DNA of 64,000 nucleotides, taken from the NCBI GenBank assembly GCA_038503035.1, contig JAVSML010000028.1, positions 627,464 to 691,463 of the forward strand, given 5' to 3'. This document shows, piece after piece, positions 33,151-44,178 of the stretch; position 1 is the stretch's first letter, and each line of letters starts with the position of its first letter. Below the pieces are notes generated by a model, which made no database searches, was not told the DNA's origin, and was given only the letters and a program-made list of their open reading frames with translations. A program made the translations under genes and the position numbers. This DNA comes from Crocodylus rhombifer (taxonomy: Eukaryota; Chordata; Crocodylia; Crocodylidae).

Positions 33151-34277
33151 GAATCTTCCTTAACTTCATTATGGCCTGAATTCAACATGGAGAGCAGGAA
33201 ATGGCCTTATCCAAGCTGAGACAAAGACTTGTGCCCCTTCTTGCTTCTTCATCATGGCCACCTTTTTTCTTTGATGTTTTTCATGGAATGGAGGACAAAG
33301 TGTGGCTGCGGATGAAATCAGCGTAGCTGTATTTGCAAAAGGTTATGGGTAGGCTATTTAGCACGGAAGTGATGTAACTGGTAGTGTCACTCAGCAGTGT
33401 TAATTAGTGAGACTGAAGTGCAGCATGAGTACAGGCATGTTGCTTTTGGTTTAGAAAGAAGACAGTGTCATACAGTGCAACAGGCTTGTGGGCACCATTG
33501 CCACACAAAGCAGATTAGCCATGTAGTTATGTCCAAAGAGAAACATACTACCCCTGACCTGTTGGGTGATCTGCCTCTCCAAGTATTTTGGAGCTTGACT
33601 AAGACTAGTAGCAATTGCTTGAAATATGGTCCTTGTCCCCATGTCAGGATGTCCTTCAAGTATTTCTAAATAGCACTTCTTCCTTTTGCTGCCTAACTTT
33701 AAAAGAGCAAAAAAATGTTGTAAGTTAGAAAAAATAGTGTTTCTCAGCCATCCACAGGCTATTTGGATTTGGATTGTTGCTGCTCAAATGGTTGTTGCAA
33801 GCTTGATCCAAAAGGCTTTTTTTTCATAGTTGGACATAATACAATAATGTATGCCATTAGCTGATAAATTGTGCCATACTAAACTATATTCTATGAGGCA
33901 AAAGGATAAAGGAACTCCAACAGGGGCACAGAAAAATGAAGTATGCTGGGGGTGGTTTCGGTCTGCTTTGAATTTACAATATTCAGCAGCTTTCAACCTA
34001 TCCAGATGTTTAACACAGTGCTCTGATAACAACAATAAAATAGGATTCCAGCATTGTCATAAGCCCTGGAATACCCTGAAGGGCTGTTTTTCTAGTTCAA
34101 TGTACCTAAAGTGACCGTAGGCAGTCGGGACTCAAAATAACTCTCTTAACATCTTTTAGGAAGATAGGGAGTTCTTTAGTGCCATAACCAGATTTCAGTT
34201 TGATTAATTACACTGCTGTTTGCCCTTTTATATATGGCTTGTAAATTCATTGCATCCCTTTGAATAGCAAGCACTAA
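33151..34277. other. No recognised feature
   Basis: AT-rich DNA with overlapping 63-90-codon frames on both strands (33397-33669, 33784-34114) and no domains. Nothing supported. Confidence 0.4.
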
Positions 34278-34515
34278 ATCTAGTTAGACATCAGGAAGAA
34301 AGTTTAGTTAGACATCAGGAAGATCTTTATGCTAAGGGTTGCCAGAATCTGAATGGGCTTCCAAGGAAGGTGGTACTGTTCCCTACCTTGGGGTCTTCAA
34401 GAGGAGACTAAACATGCACTTGGCTGGGGTCATCTAACCCCAGCGCTTCTTCCTGCCCAGGCAAGGGATCAGACTTGAGGATCTACTGAGGTCCCTTCCC
34501 ACCCAAACATCCATG
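34278..34515 (+). repeat. CR1 3'-end fragment
   Basis: Shows the CR1 C-terminal codons and tail in order: 'agacatcaggaaga', 'ccagaatctgaatgggctt', 'ggggtcttcaagagga', 'gctggggtcat', 'ttgaggatctactgaggtcc'. 5'-truncated and diverged. A short duplication (ttagttagacatcaggaaga, twice) lies at its start. Confidence 0.75.
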
Positions 34516-34629
34516 GGTATATAAATGAATACTGGCCATAATGGGACCTTGAAATTGCAGAGGGCTCAGAAAAATTACATCTTCACAACTGGTTATAGCA
34601 AAAATGACCCATTTACTATGGGTAGATGC

Positions 34630-34955
34630 AGACATTATGGGCACCTATACATGTATATTGAAGCTGCTCCAATACACTGGAATTAATTGAGTCTGTTGGA
34701 GCACAGTAATTACTATGCTCCAGCAGATTTCAGAGTCCTGTGTATCAGTGTCCCTGTGCTGCAAAATGGTGGAGGGGAGCTTTAACTAAAGCTTGTTCAG
34801 CAAACTTAGTTAAAGCTCCCCTGCTGCCATTTTTCAGTGCAGGGATGCTAATATACATAATACTCTGGGTGCTTTAATTAGAGTGGCTCTTGGAGCCACT
34901 CTAAGAAAGTGCCTCCACCTCCCGGAGCATGTGTATAAATGTCCTACATTTAGTG
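34630..34955. mobile_element. Hairpin MITE
   Basis: A central hairpin pairs 34752-34788 (ctgtgctgcaaaatgg ... ggggagctttaactaa) with 34805-34843 (ttagttaaagctcccc ... cagtgcagg), about 37 bp with few mismatches. The outer ends are also similar inverted: gggcacctatacatgta on the left, and tagtgccc with tacacatgctcc-like sequence on the right. No coding sequence. Directly followed by repeat A. Confidence 0.65.
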
Positions 34956-35350
34956 CCCATCTGTGCAGTTGTTTGAGGGGTTTAAATCAGGCAAAAATGG
35001 CAGGTAAACTAAGTTACATTGGGAATGAGTTAACTTGATCTGGTGAGCACAATTCAGAGAGCAGCCTGGAGTCTGGAAAAGTCAAGCCACTTGCCCCAGC
35101 CCCAAGGGCTGAACTCTTCCTACCCCACCTTAATCCTGGCCAGGCTATTTATAGCCCCCTAACCAGCTTATACCCAGACAGACACCCCTGCCCCCTGCAG
35201 ACCTACGAACACCCCCCGGATCTACTAATCCCTCAGATCTCACTTACCCATGCCCCCACTCCAAGTAACTGGATTCCTGGCATGGTTCCCAACACCAGCA
35301 AACATCTGCACACACTGTTCAAAGCAAGCTGTGTGATCATAGACTGGGTG
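34956..35350 (+). repeat. Unnamed dispersed repeat A, copy 2
   Basis: Partner of 2860-3280, sharing ordered blocks starting at 'ctgtgcag', 'ttgaggggtttaaatcag' and 'caaaaatgg' and ending at 'gatcatag'. It begins right after the hairpin MITE, and copy 1 is also preceded by a palindrome, so the hairpin may be part of the same family. Confidence 0.55.
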
Positions 35351-36436
35351 TGACAAATGTCTGTGCCAGAAGCACCTGCAGAAAGATCCGACCTGCAGGA
35401 TATCCAGGGGCCCGAAAAACCTATGCAAAAAAGAAGTGCAGTAGTGCACATGGGGGCAGCACGTGCTGCTCAAAATCAAAGCCTGGCCGGCCAGACCCAC
35501 ACTGTGGCTCCCAGCTAGGCTCCAAGTGGCAGGTTCGCTGCTGTTTCAGCCCCAGGAGGCCCCCAGACACCTCTACCCACCTCTACCCCATACCTGCTGT
35601 ATGCCATAGGGCGTGTGGTAGAGGCATTCCCCAGGGACAACTAGCAATGGCACAAGGTGTTCTGCTGCTAGTTGTCCCTGGGAAACCAAAAGTCCAAGCT
35701 TGTGTGAACGTGGGCATTATGTTTGCCTCCTTCACAGAAGAACATTGTCTTCTCTTCTAAATCAGCTCCTCAGCAGAGATACTGCGCAAAGATAAAAGCT
35801 ACTGCATTCCAAGAAGAGAACTACAGCTGACTTTTGTTATGGGCTACACATATCTATTGAAGAAATTAGAAGAGACACAGAAGTATGTAAGAGCAAAGCT
35901 TCATTATCTGGAGAGCTCCCTTTAGCCCTTTCCAGCACTATACACTTTGCCATAGGAGAAATGGCAGAATCTCACTTCAGTTAGAGGGGACATTTAAAAT
36001 TGTGAAGGGCTCAGAAAAATCACATCTTCACAATTGTTTATAGCAAAAATAAATTTAAAATTCACTCCTCTCTTTCACTATGGGTATATGAAGGTGAAAA
36101 TATTATACTGTGCTAAAAGCCAGGCAGGGAGGGAGGGAACTTACTACGTATCAGGTGTCCTGAAGTAACTGTTTTGTGTGTCTACTCTACTGCATGGTAT
36201 GTGGGAGTGATACAGGGAAGTTTACCCAGCAAGAAATAACTGCTAAATCACAAGTGCTCAGCTTCCGCTTATTGTGGGTAGATTAGACACATGAAATGGT
36301 TACAGTAGATCCAGTATACATGCAATAAGTCCTCCCTCACCTCTTTAACTCAGATAGTTTATTCAGCTGTTCATATTTTATAACTCATTTTGTAAAGTGT
36401 TATACATGCTAAACTCTAAATAAGTGTGCACTGTAG
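35351..36436. other. No recognised gene; one hairpin
   Basis: A hairpin pairs 35628-35646 with 35666-35683 (cccagggacaactagca and its complement). A 136-codon frame at 35350-35760 is Cys/Lys/Pro-rich, runs through the hairpin and has no domain; I do not believe it is a gene. The rest is AT-rich and unrecognised. Confidence 0.45.
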
Positions 36437-36507
36437 TTTCATAGTAGGGTCGGAAGGGACCTGAGCAGATCATCCAGTCTGACCCCCTGCCATGGCAGGA
36501 AAGGGTA

Positions 36508-37502
36508 CTAGGGGCAAACAACCCCAGCAAGGTGTACATCTAGCCTCCTCTTAAAGACCCCCAGGGTAGGAGCCAGCACCACTTCACTTGGAAGTTGGTT
36601 CCAGATCCTAGCCACCCTGACCGTGAAGTAGCACCTCCTGATATCTAGCCTAAATCTACCCTCTGCCAGCTTGTGACCGTTATTCCTGGTCACTCCTGGT
36701 AGTGCTTGGGGGAACAGTGCCTGCTGGTCCCCCCCTGACTAGTTTGTAACAGGCCACTAGATCCCCCCTCAGCCTTCTCTTGTGGAGGCTGAACAGGTTC
36801 AGGTCCCGTAACCTGTCCTCGTAGGGCCTGCCCTGCTGCCCCCTGATCATGCAAGTGGCCTCCTCTGGACCCTCTCCATGTTGTCCACATCCCTCCTGAA
36901 GTGCAGTGCCCAGAACTGGACACAGTACTCCAGCTGCGGCCTGATCAGTGCTGCATAGAGGGGGAGGACCACCTCCTTGGACCTGCTCGAGATGCATCTG
37001 TAGATGCATGATAAGGTGTGGTTGGCCTTCCTGACTGCATCCCCACACTGTCGGCCCATGTTCATCTTGGAGTCAATGATGACTCCAAGATCCTTTCCTG
37101 CCTCTGTACTGACAAGAAGGGAGTTCCCCAACTTGTAGGTATGGTGCTGGTTGTTTCTCCCCAGATGCATCACTTTGCACTTGTCAGTGTTGAAACACAT
37201 CCTATTCTCATCCACCCACCCCATAACCTGTCTAGGTCCGATTGCAGCCTATTCCTCCCTTCTAGCATGCCCACATCCCCCCACATCTTAGTGTCATCAG
37301 CAAATTTGAACAGGGTGCTTTTTACCCCTTCATCCAAGTCAAAGATGAAGATGTTGAATAGTGCGGGCCCAAGGACCGAGCCCTGGGGGGACCCCACTGC
37401 CCACATCCCTCCAGGTGGAAAATGACCCAACCACCACCATTCTGTGGGTGCCACCCTCCAGCCAGTTGGCGACCCATTTGACTGTGTAGGTGTCAACACC
37501 AC
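36508..37502 (-). pseudogene. CR1 ORF2: RT catalytic loop to C-terminus, broken
   Basis: Covers overlapping frames 37170-37502, 36847-37224, 36680-37048 and 36508-36693. The first holds [20 protein letters not shown] then DDTKMWGD, so the FADD catalytic loop is intact. The next has [13 protein letters not shown] and MHLGRNN blocks, DLGVIIDSKMNMG and the C-terminal YKLVRG, and the last ends in VARIWNQLPSEVV and FKRRLDVHLAGVV. At least three frameshifts separate them. Confidence 0.85.
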
Positions 37503-38022
37503 AGTCCCCCAGTTTCTTAATGAGAACGGGGTGAGAGACAGTGTCGAAGGCCTTCCTAAAGTCCAGGAAGACTATGTCCACTGCTACCCCTACATTTAAG
37601 GATTTGGTGACCTGGTCATAGAAGGCCACCAGGTTGGTCTGATGGGACCTGCCTCTAATGAACCCGTGTTGGTTGCCCTTAAGCATAATCTGCCTTCCTG
37701 GCCCCTCGTGGTTATGTGCCAGAATAATTCTTTCAAAAAGCTTACCCAGGATCGAGGTAAGACTAACTGGCCTATAGTTTTCCGGGTCCTCCTTCCTCCC
37801 CTTTTTGAAGATAGGAAGCACACTGGCCCTCTTCCAGTCCTCTGGCACCACATCAGAGCACCATGAGTGATCGTAAAGCCGTGCCAGGGATCCCACAATG
37901 ACCTCAGTTAATTCCCTCAGTACTCTAGGGTGGAGATCATTCGGACCAGCTGATTTGAATACATCCAGTCCCTCCAGAAGTTCCCTAATTAGTTCCTCAC
38001 CAACCCTTGGCCTAGGTGCCAC
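37339..38022 (-). pseudogene. CR1 ORF2: RT fingers and palm, part 1
   Basis: 227 open codons with FKSAGPNDLHPRVLRELTEV, the paired Trp block (HSWCSDVVPEDWKRASVLPI), NYRPVSLTSILGKLFERII, a HGFIRGRSHQTNLVAFYDQV block and the first catalytic block ([19 protein letters not shown]). A shift follows before the second catalytic block. Confidence 0.9.
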
Positions 38023-38812
38023 ACCAACCCTTGGCCTTGTTCCTCCCCAGCCTGGCCCTGCTCCCCTGGCATCTAAGGGGGGCCCAGAGGGAGAGGTGGC
38101 TGTTCCGGTCCCTGCTCAGAAAAATGGAGGCAAAGAAATTGTTAAATTGGTTAGCTTTGTTGCCTGGTGTGACGACCAGATTTCCTAGAGTGTCTTGCAG
38201 GGGCCCCACGTTACCTGAAACCTTCTTTTTGCCCCCTATGTATTTAAAAAAGGTCTTCCTGTTGTCCTTGATCCAGGAACCTAGTTCCATCTCCGCCTTG
38301 GCCTTCCTGACTGCCCCCCTGCATCCCCGAGCAACCACAGTATAGTCCTCCCTGGTGATGTCCCCTCCCTTCCATTCGGTGTACGCCTCCCTTTTAGCCA
38401 GGAGACTTTCTCGGATGCTTTTGGTGAGCCATGGGGGCTTTTGTGCCCTCCTGTCCCCTTTGATCTGTGTTGGGATTACTTCCCTTTGGGCTTGGAGGAT
38501 CGTCTCCTTAAGGAGCGACCACTTTTCTTGGACACTTGGCTCCTGTGCCCTCCAGGACCTCAGTGCTTCCCCGACTATTCTCCTTGGCTCACTGAAGTCT
38601 GCCCTCCTGAAATCTAGGGCTGCTGCCTTGCTGTAGGTCTTTGCCACCTTGCGCTGGATGTTGAATTCCAGCAGGCGATGATCACTGTCGCCCAGGTGGT
38701 GGAGCACCTGCAGCCCCCTCACCAGGTCATCTCCTGTGGCCAGCACAAGGTCCAACAAGGCGTCTCCCCTGGTAGGGCTGTGCACCTCCTGGGTTAGATG
38801 GAGGTCCTGCAT
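38012..38812 (-). pseudogene. CR1 ORF2: endonuclease C-terminus to RT linker
   Basis: 266 open codons. The start (HLTQEVHSPTRGDALLDLVL, then GDSDHRLLEFN) is the last conserved part of the apurinic-type endonuclease, including the S-D-H block needed for catalysis. Next come the linker blocks KPPWLTKSIRESLLAKREAY, GCRGAVRKAKAEMELG, KTFFKYIGGKKKVSGNVGPL and a final FFASIF block. A frameshift near 38015 moves the reading into the next frame. Downstream (minus) the RT continues at 37339-38022. Confidence 0.9.
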
Positions 38813-39145
38813 TTTGGCTAGGAACTTACGTGAGCGGACAGACCTGGCTGACTGCTCTTCCCAGCAGATGTCAGGTCACTCATGATGTCCTTTGACCTAA
38901 CTACCTCCGTGAGCTGACTTACGAATTCCTGGTCTAGCTCTTCCCCTTGGTTGGGTGGTGTGTAGTAGACCCACATCGTTAAATTTCTTTCCCCTCAACT
39001 GCCTTGTATTCTAACTCAGAGCACTTCAGAGTGCCCCTCCTCTGACTCTTCGCTAATTGAGGAGGATGCGTATTCCTCCTTAATGTAGAGCACCACGCCC
39101 CCACCTTTCTTCCCTGTCCTATCCCTCCTGTAGGCAAGGTGAAGT

Positions 39146-39540
39146 ACGTGTCATGTTATGTTAAGCAGTGCATAACAAGGGGCGAGTGACTGGGAATCCA
39201 GTTAGAGGGGGCACAAAAATGACATCCCCTATTACCATTGCCTACACCATAAACTGTGGTAATTATACCTCTGATGCCAAGGCAAAGATTCTGATACCCC
39301 TACTCTTGTTCATTAGCATCTTAGTCCATAAGTAATCCTGTTGACTTCATTGATAAGAATCACGGAGTAAAGAACTGTTCAAGAACAGCAAAGAGATCCA
39401 AATCTTGGGGAGATGATGCCTTAGAAATAAGACTGCTATTTAGATTCTCTATATTGCTTCACTGATCATTGTTTACATTTAAAAAACAAAAAAACAAAAA
39501 ACAAAAAAGTATGTTGTTCTTTCCTGCAGATGCCTTAAGG
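39146..39540. other. No recognised feature; A-rich tract
   Basis: Contains a (caaaaaa)-type A-rich tract at 39478-39508. Nothing else recognised. Confidence 0.45.
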
Positions 39541-39897
39541 GAGGGGTTTTCAACCTTTTATGAGCAGTGTACCCCCGGCGGCTGGTCAGGGAGCATGGGG
39601 GGTAGGGTAGCAGCAGCTGGTCGTGGAGCAGGGTGCAGGGTGGCAGTGGCCACACACAGAGCAGCAGCGCAGGATGGTGGATGGCGGTAGCAGCTGCTAT
39701 GTGCAAGCTTCTTCCCTTGCATCTGGCTGCCCGGGTGGCACCTGTTCAGCCCACAGAGAGGTGCCACTGCCCTTGTTCCTCCCCAGCCTGGCCCTGCTCC
39801 TGTGAGGTGGTGGCACTCTGTCCCCACCCCCCACATGCCCCCAGGGACCTTTCAAAGTACCCCCAGGGGTATGCGTACCCCCGATTGACAACCCCTG
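39541..39897. mobile_element. Nonautonomous hAT-type element, 357 bp
   Basis: Inverted ends gaggggttttcaac (left) and ttgacaacccctg (right) continue into matching 'gtgtaccccc' and 'gtaccccc' blocks. The middle is GC-rich without coding sense. Flanks ccttaag and ctttaaa may be a worn target duplication. CAGGGGTT-type ends suggest hAT. Confidence 0.65.
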
Positions 39898-40567
39898 CTT
39901 TAAAACAAGTAGTTGACATACAATTTTTAATTACATAATGCTACAAAACAGCCAATAGATTTTAGAGCCCTAGTTATCATTTAGGCAGTTTATTAAGCTT
40001 ACCTATTGTGAAGGTAAAATGTATACAAACCTTTGTAATACATGCAAAGTAATTGAGCCATTTTTTAATCATCCTCTATCAATATTAATAACCTGAAGTA
40101 ACTATACAATGCTTTGATATTTTCTCTTTTCTCCAATCTGCTACAGGGATTTGTCAGTCACTTGCATCATCTTTGGAGAGCTTATCAAATGGTAATTTGT
40201 CATTTTTACTTTTTTATTTATTTCATTGGGTGCCAGAATAAAATGCATTTCCCAGAAGGATATTTGGTGTCTTTCATGTATCAGTCAGTGCTGAGCTCTT
40301 CTTTTACTCATGCAGAGCTAGTTTCTCCGAAGTAGTATGAGGTCAAGAAAAGAGGAGAGATATTTTTATGCATTGCAGTGTGTCTTGAAAATAAAGACAT
40401 AAGAAGTAAAGTTAGGTGACATATGGCATGCTGTTAAAATATTTCAACTTCACATGTCTTGATATATTTTAATGCCTCATGTCCATCCAATTTGAAAGGT
40501 TTTGAATGCATCTGATTGCTCTGGCCAAATGATGGGTTATTAGTACTATCTACAGCCACATATGTAG
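39898..40567. other. No recognised feature
   Basis: AT-rich DNA; nothing recognised. Confidence 0.45.
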
Positions 40568-40575
40568 TAGTAGAG

Positions 40576-42146
40576 CGGGGGCAGGGCGGGGAAATTATTT
40601 TGGGCAGAGAGCCGCTTTCCCAGTTTTGGCAGGCTGTCAAAGGCCGCATGGGTAGCCCCTCCCTTTGACAGGTGCCCCGCCTCTTGACAGGTACCATGCT
40701 CCCTGGTCACCATCTTGGGACCAATATCCCAAGGCCAGCACTTGTGGGGCCCAAAGTGGGGCCCAGGCTAGCAGGGGTCTGTGGAGCCAGGCTGGGCTGC
40801 ACCCAGCATGGAGAGTGGGGAGTTGGCCTGGCTCCATAGAGCCCCCACTGGCTGGGACCCTGCGCTCCTGCCACCCTGCTCTGGGCCCCACCAGCACTGG
40901 CCCTGGGACAGTGGTGCGGGCCCTGTGTTCCTTCTGGCTCTTGTGCCCAGCCCCATGGTACAGGCAGGGGGCAGCACACAGCCCCAATGCCCTGATTGCC
41001 GGCAGGAAAGAAGCTGGTGCTGAGCACGGGGAAAAGTGACCCCTCACTCACCCAGTAGCCAGCGCTCCCTGCTGCAGATGTTTGCAGCCCACATGGGGCT
41101 GTCTGGAGCAGGCACAGGCAGCCCTATGCAGGCTACAAGCAGCTACAGTGTAGGGTGCTGGCCATGGGGTGAGTGAGGGGGCACTTTTCCCCATACTCAG
41201 CACTAGCTTGTAACCTGGCCCCACTGCCAGCCGAGGCTCCAAGCTGGCTCTGGGCTTGCCCATCAGCAGCAGCTGCAGCCCCCTCGCTTGCCGCACCAGG
41301 CAGTGTTGGCTGCTGCTGCCTGCCCAGAGCTCGCATACTGGGCAGCCCACAGGCGACAGTGCCAAACACTGCCCGGCGTGGCAAGCAGGAGAACTACAGC
41401 TGCTGTCATCATGCGCAGCCCTGACAGGCAAGCCCAGAGCCGGTGCAGGACCCAGGCTAGCAGTGGGGCCAGGTTACAGGGTGGTGCTAAGCATGGGGTG
41501 GGGGGAAGCAGCCCCTCGCCCACCCTGTGGCCAGCACTCCCTGCTGCAGCTGCTCACAGCCCACCTGGGGCTGCCTGTGCCTGCCCTGGACAGCCCCACA
41601 TGGGCTGTGAGTGGCTGCAGCAGGGAGTGCCGGCCATGGGGCAGGGAAGAGGCCGCTTTCCTCCGTGGTGGGAAGGAGCCCGGGGAAAAGCTGAGCATGG
41701 GGGGAGGAAAGCGGCCCCTCCCCCACCCCGTGGCTGGCGCCACCTGCTGCAGTCGCTCACAGCCCTTGTGGGGCTTCTGGAGCAAGCATAGGCAGCCCCA
41801 TATGGGCTGCGAGCAGCCACAGTGCAGGGTGCCGGCCACAGGGAGGGTGAGGAGTTGCTTTCCCCCCGCCCACACTCAGCTTTTCCCCAGGCCACTTTTC
41901 CCAGGGCTCCTTCCCTGCCCTTCTCCCTCACCTTACCTCTGGGGCAGCCACCTCCGGGGCTGCGTAGGCCGGGCCATGCAGGTCTTGCTGTTGTGGGAAC
42001 TTGCCTGGCTTCCCCTGGGTTCTACTGCACCCAGGGTTCTCTACTGAGAAATATTAATTTTCTAAATTTTTTAGGGGCCCCGCAGGCTGGATAGGATGGC
42101 TTTGTGGGCCACATCCGGCCCACGGGCCGTATTTTGCCCAACCCTG
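40576..42146. mobile_element. 1,571-bp nonautonomous hAT with inverted-repeat interior
   Basis: A perfect 8-bp target duplication, tagtagag, flanks it (40568-40575 and 42147-42154). The right end (gtattttgcccaaccctg) and the left end (cgggggcagggcgggg, then attattttgggcagag) match the two ends of the 187-bp hAT at 6578-6764, so the family is the same. The interior is very GC-rich and holds at least three related units (about 41050-41165, 41530-41640, 41720-41835). Each is itself a near-palindrome; in the middle unit 41533-41573 pairs with 41591-41632. Open frames up to 263 codons exist on both strands, but they overlap each other and follow the repeat units, so I treat them as compositional. 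Confidence 0.9.
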
Positions 42147-42154
42147 TAGTAGAG

Positions 42155-43299
42155 GTACTAGGCAGTTTTTCTCTTTATAGCTGTGCCCAATGTACTTTAG
42201 TCCTCGATATGCATCATGTATCCTTTTTCAGGCTTGTATCTTTCCTTAATAGAAGCTGCCACTTATAGTAGGTGCTGTGGAGGTATAATTAGACAAATGT
42301 TTTCTTATTTTATTTTATATAATGTTAAATTGCTCTTTAGTGTATTTAAAGACCTCTTGAATTTCAATAAATAAGAACTTTAAAGCTAACACTAAACTGA
42401 AAAGCTTCCTGAATATTAAGTTTGTGAACTTCAGGAGCATAAACAGCTTTGTGAAATTGTAAGGGAATTTTTACAGGTCCATTCTTATCATTATTCTAAA
42501 AATGGATATTTAATATGTACATTAAAAGATGGTTTCTGCTACAGTTTAATAGCTGAATAAAATATTGCAAACCCACTCTAAAGGAGCTGACAGTGTTTTA
42601 AGAAATTTGACGGGAGTCTTTCTCTGAATTCTAAATATTGTAGGGGACAGCGTCAAAGGTATTAAATGGCAGTGAAGTGTTTAGTTCCCATGGACTATCA
42701 ATGGCAATTAGTTTCCAAGGTGCCTGAAAATTTCCCCCTTTATCTGTGTCTTTATATAGTTATGATACTTTCTTCTTTCCATATCACCTCCACTTGTGGG
42801 AATACCCTCGGGAAGGTACCAAGAGCCATGGTGGAATAATGCCTGGGTGTCCCTTCAGCACCACTGTCACTGTGCCGTCATTTAGTACTTCCTTCTGGAA
42901 GTAACTTGTACTGCCTGTGCCAATGGTGCAGTTATTTTTGGCTGCTATGTCACTGTAGCAACGTGTTATAATGAGGGAGTGCATTGCTATAGTGAGGTAG
43001 TTGCAGCATCATGGTTTGTGGCAGCTGACACTATGTTGCAGTAGCGCGTTGGTACAGTGACATAGCATCATGTCACACTGACTTCCTGTTTTCTACCTTG
43101 TATGCTATCACTGTAATGCCTCCCTTCAGCCTTTTTCTCTTTTCCCCTGCTCTCTTTCCCTTCCCCCTCCCCACTCTGCTTTACCTCTCTACTTTACCTT
43201 TTGTCTTTCTAATTTCTACCTACTTACATTTTCACTGACATCCTACCACACTTTTAGCTCCTCTCATTTCTTGGAGTCTCAGAACAACAGAGACTCCCT
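42155..43299. other. No recognised feature
   Basis: AT-rich DNA. Around 42930-43080 are several short palindromic phrases (tatgtcactgtagcaacgtg; gcagtagcgcgttggtacag) that may be another worn repeat. Nothing named. Confidence 0.4.
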
Positions 43300-43400
43300 A
43301 TGCCTGAAGAAGGGTGACTGTGCCCAAAAGCCTGCCAAGAGTTTTTTCCAAGTACTCAGTTGGTCTAATAAAAGATACCACATCCACTCGAACTTTGCCT
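43300..43400 (+). repeat. Penelope-type 3' tail fragment
   Basis: 'cctgaagaagggtgactgtg', 'cccaaaagcctgccaagag' and 'gttggtctaataaaagatac' follow the order of Penelope-like 3' ends in this window. 5'-truncated. Confidence 0.65.
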
Positions 43401-43705
43401 GCCTCTGTCCTTAGATAACATGCCTACAACCTAAAATCCAGCAACCAAAAGGATTGTGAGCTTCTCCTGGATGATAATTCTGCTTCCAACAGTTAGGGAG
43501 AGCCAATTATGCTGACCAATACTCAAACTTTCAGGAAGAGAAAGAAAAGTAGGGGGACAGAGTTTGGCATTGAATTACCAAGTTAAACATAACCCCCAAC
43601 TCTACTTTGTTCATATAGGCACATCTATCTCCAGGTATGCTACTTAACATGTGGGTACATAAGAGAAATTTGCAGTGAAAACCTAAACAATGATAGGGAA
43701 GTCTA

Positions 43706-43735
43706 TATCTATCTATCTATCTATCTATCTATCTA
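43706..43735. repeat. (ATCT)n microsatellite
   Basis: About seven uninterrupted copies of atct. Confidence 0.95.
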
Positions 43736-43824
43736 AAGATCTACTGCCTGCCTGACACCCCCCAGAATAGCCAGCTGGGAGAGGGAGCCAGCAGGCAGGG
43801 AGGGAGGGAGGCAGAAGCAGGCCA

Positions 43825-44015
43825 GGTGGACGCAGAGTAGCAGGGGGGCAGGTAGAGGGGGGACAGACCCAGAGTGGTGAAGAGGATGGATAGAATGGGG
43901 CCAGTCCCGGAGCAGCGGGGGAGGGGACGTAGGGCCAGACCCAGAGCAGCAGGGGTGGGGGGGGGTGGAGCGGGGCTGGACCCAGAGCGGCAGAGGGATG
44001 GGGGCATGGGGTTCC
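43825..44015. repeat. GC-rich minisatellite, about 35-43-bp units
   Basis: About five imperfect units built on 'c-x-ga-ccca-gag-(c/t)-(a/g)-gc' followed by a G-rich run (for example cagacccagagtggtg, cagtcccggagcagcg, cagacccagagcagca, ggacccagagcggcag). Several G runs could form G-quadruplexes. Confidence 0.6.
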
Positions 44016-44151
44016 ATCCCTGCCCCCCCCCCCATCATTCTTGACTGGCAGTTTGCTACTTATCCATATTTGCCCAAAAACTACATGCAAGTCAATGACT
44101 GATAAAACCAACTAGCACTCTCATTAAAACAATGTAATAATTTTTTATTTT

Positions 44152-44177
44152 GTTTTGCTTTGCTTTGCTTTGCTTTT
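44152..44177. repeat. (TTTGC)n microsatellite
   Basis: About five copies of tttgc. Confidence 0.9.
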
Positions 44178-44178
44178 C

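Larger units (their letters stand above)
36437..39145 (-). mobile_element. CR1 LINE, 5'-truncated within the endonuclease
   Basis: On the minus strand the element runs from about 39145 (endonuclease stretch with KKGGGVVLYIKEEY) through a long linker and RT to the CR1 3' end at 36437 (tttcatagtagggtcggaag on plus). The 3' end has the usual CR1 tail phrases and no poly(A). CR1 elements copy themselves by target-primed reverse transcription; this copy is dead, broken into at least five frames. Protein-level similarity to the CR1 at 52040-54010 is very high, so both come from one subfamily. No clear target duplication. Confidence 0.92.

Noticed and set aside
35350..35760. 136-codon Cys/Lys-rich frame resembling a small secreted protein
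   Set aside because: It has no signal peptide, starts within repeat A and runs through a DNA hairpin; the Cys spacing is irregular.
41256..42047. 263-codon open frame on the plus strand, the longest apart from CR1 coding stretches
   Set aside because: It lies wholly inside the hAT element, follows its inverted GC-rich units, and equally long frames overlap it on both strands. Composition (Pro, Ala, Cys, Leu) reflects GC content and not a protein.
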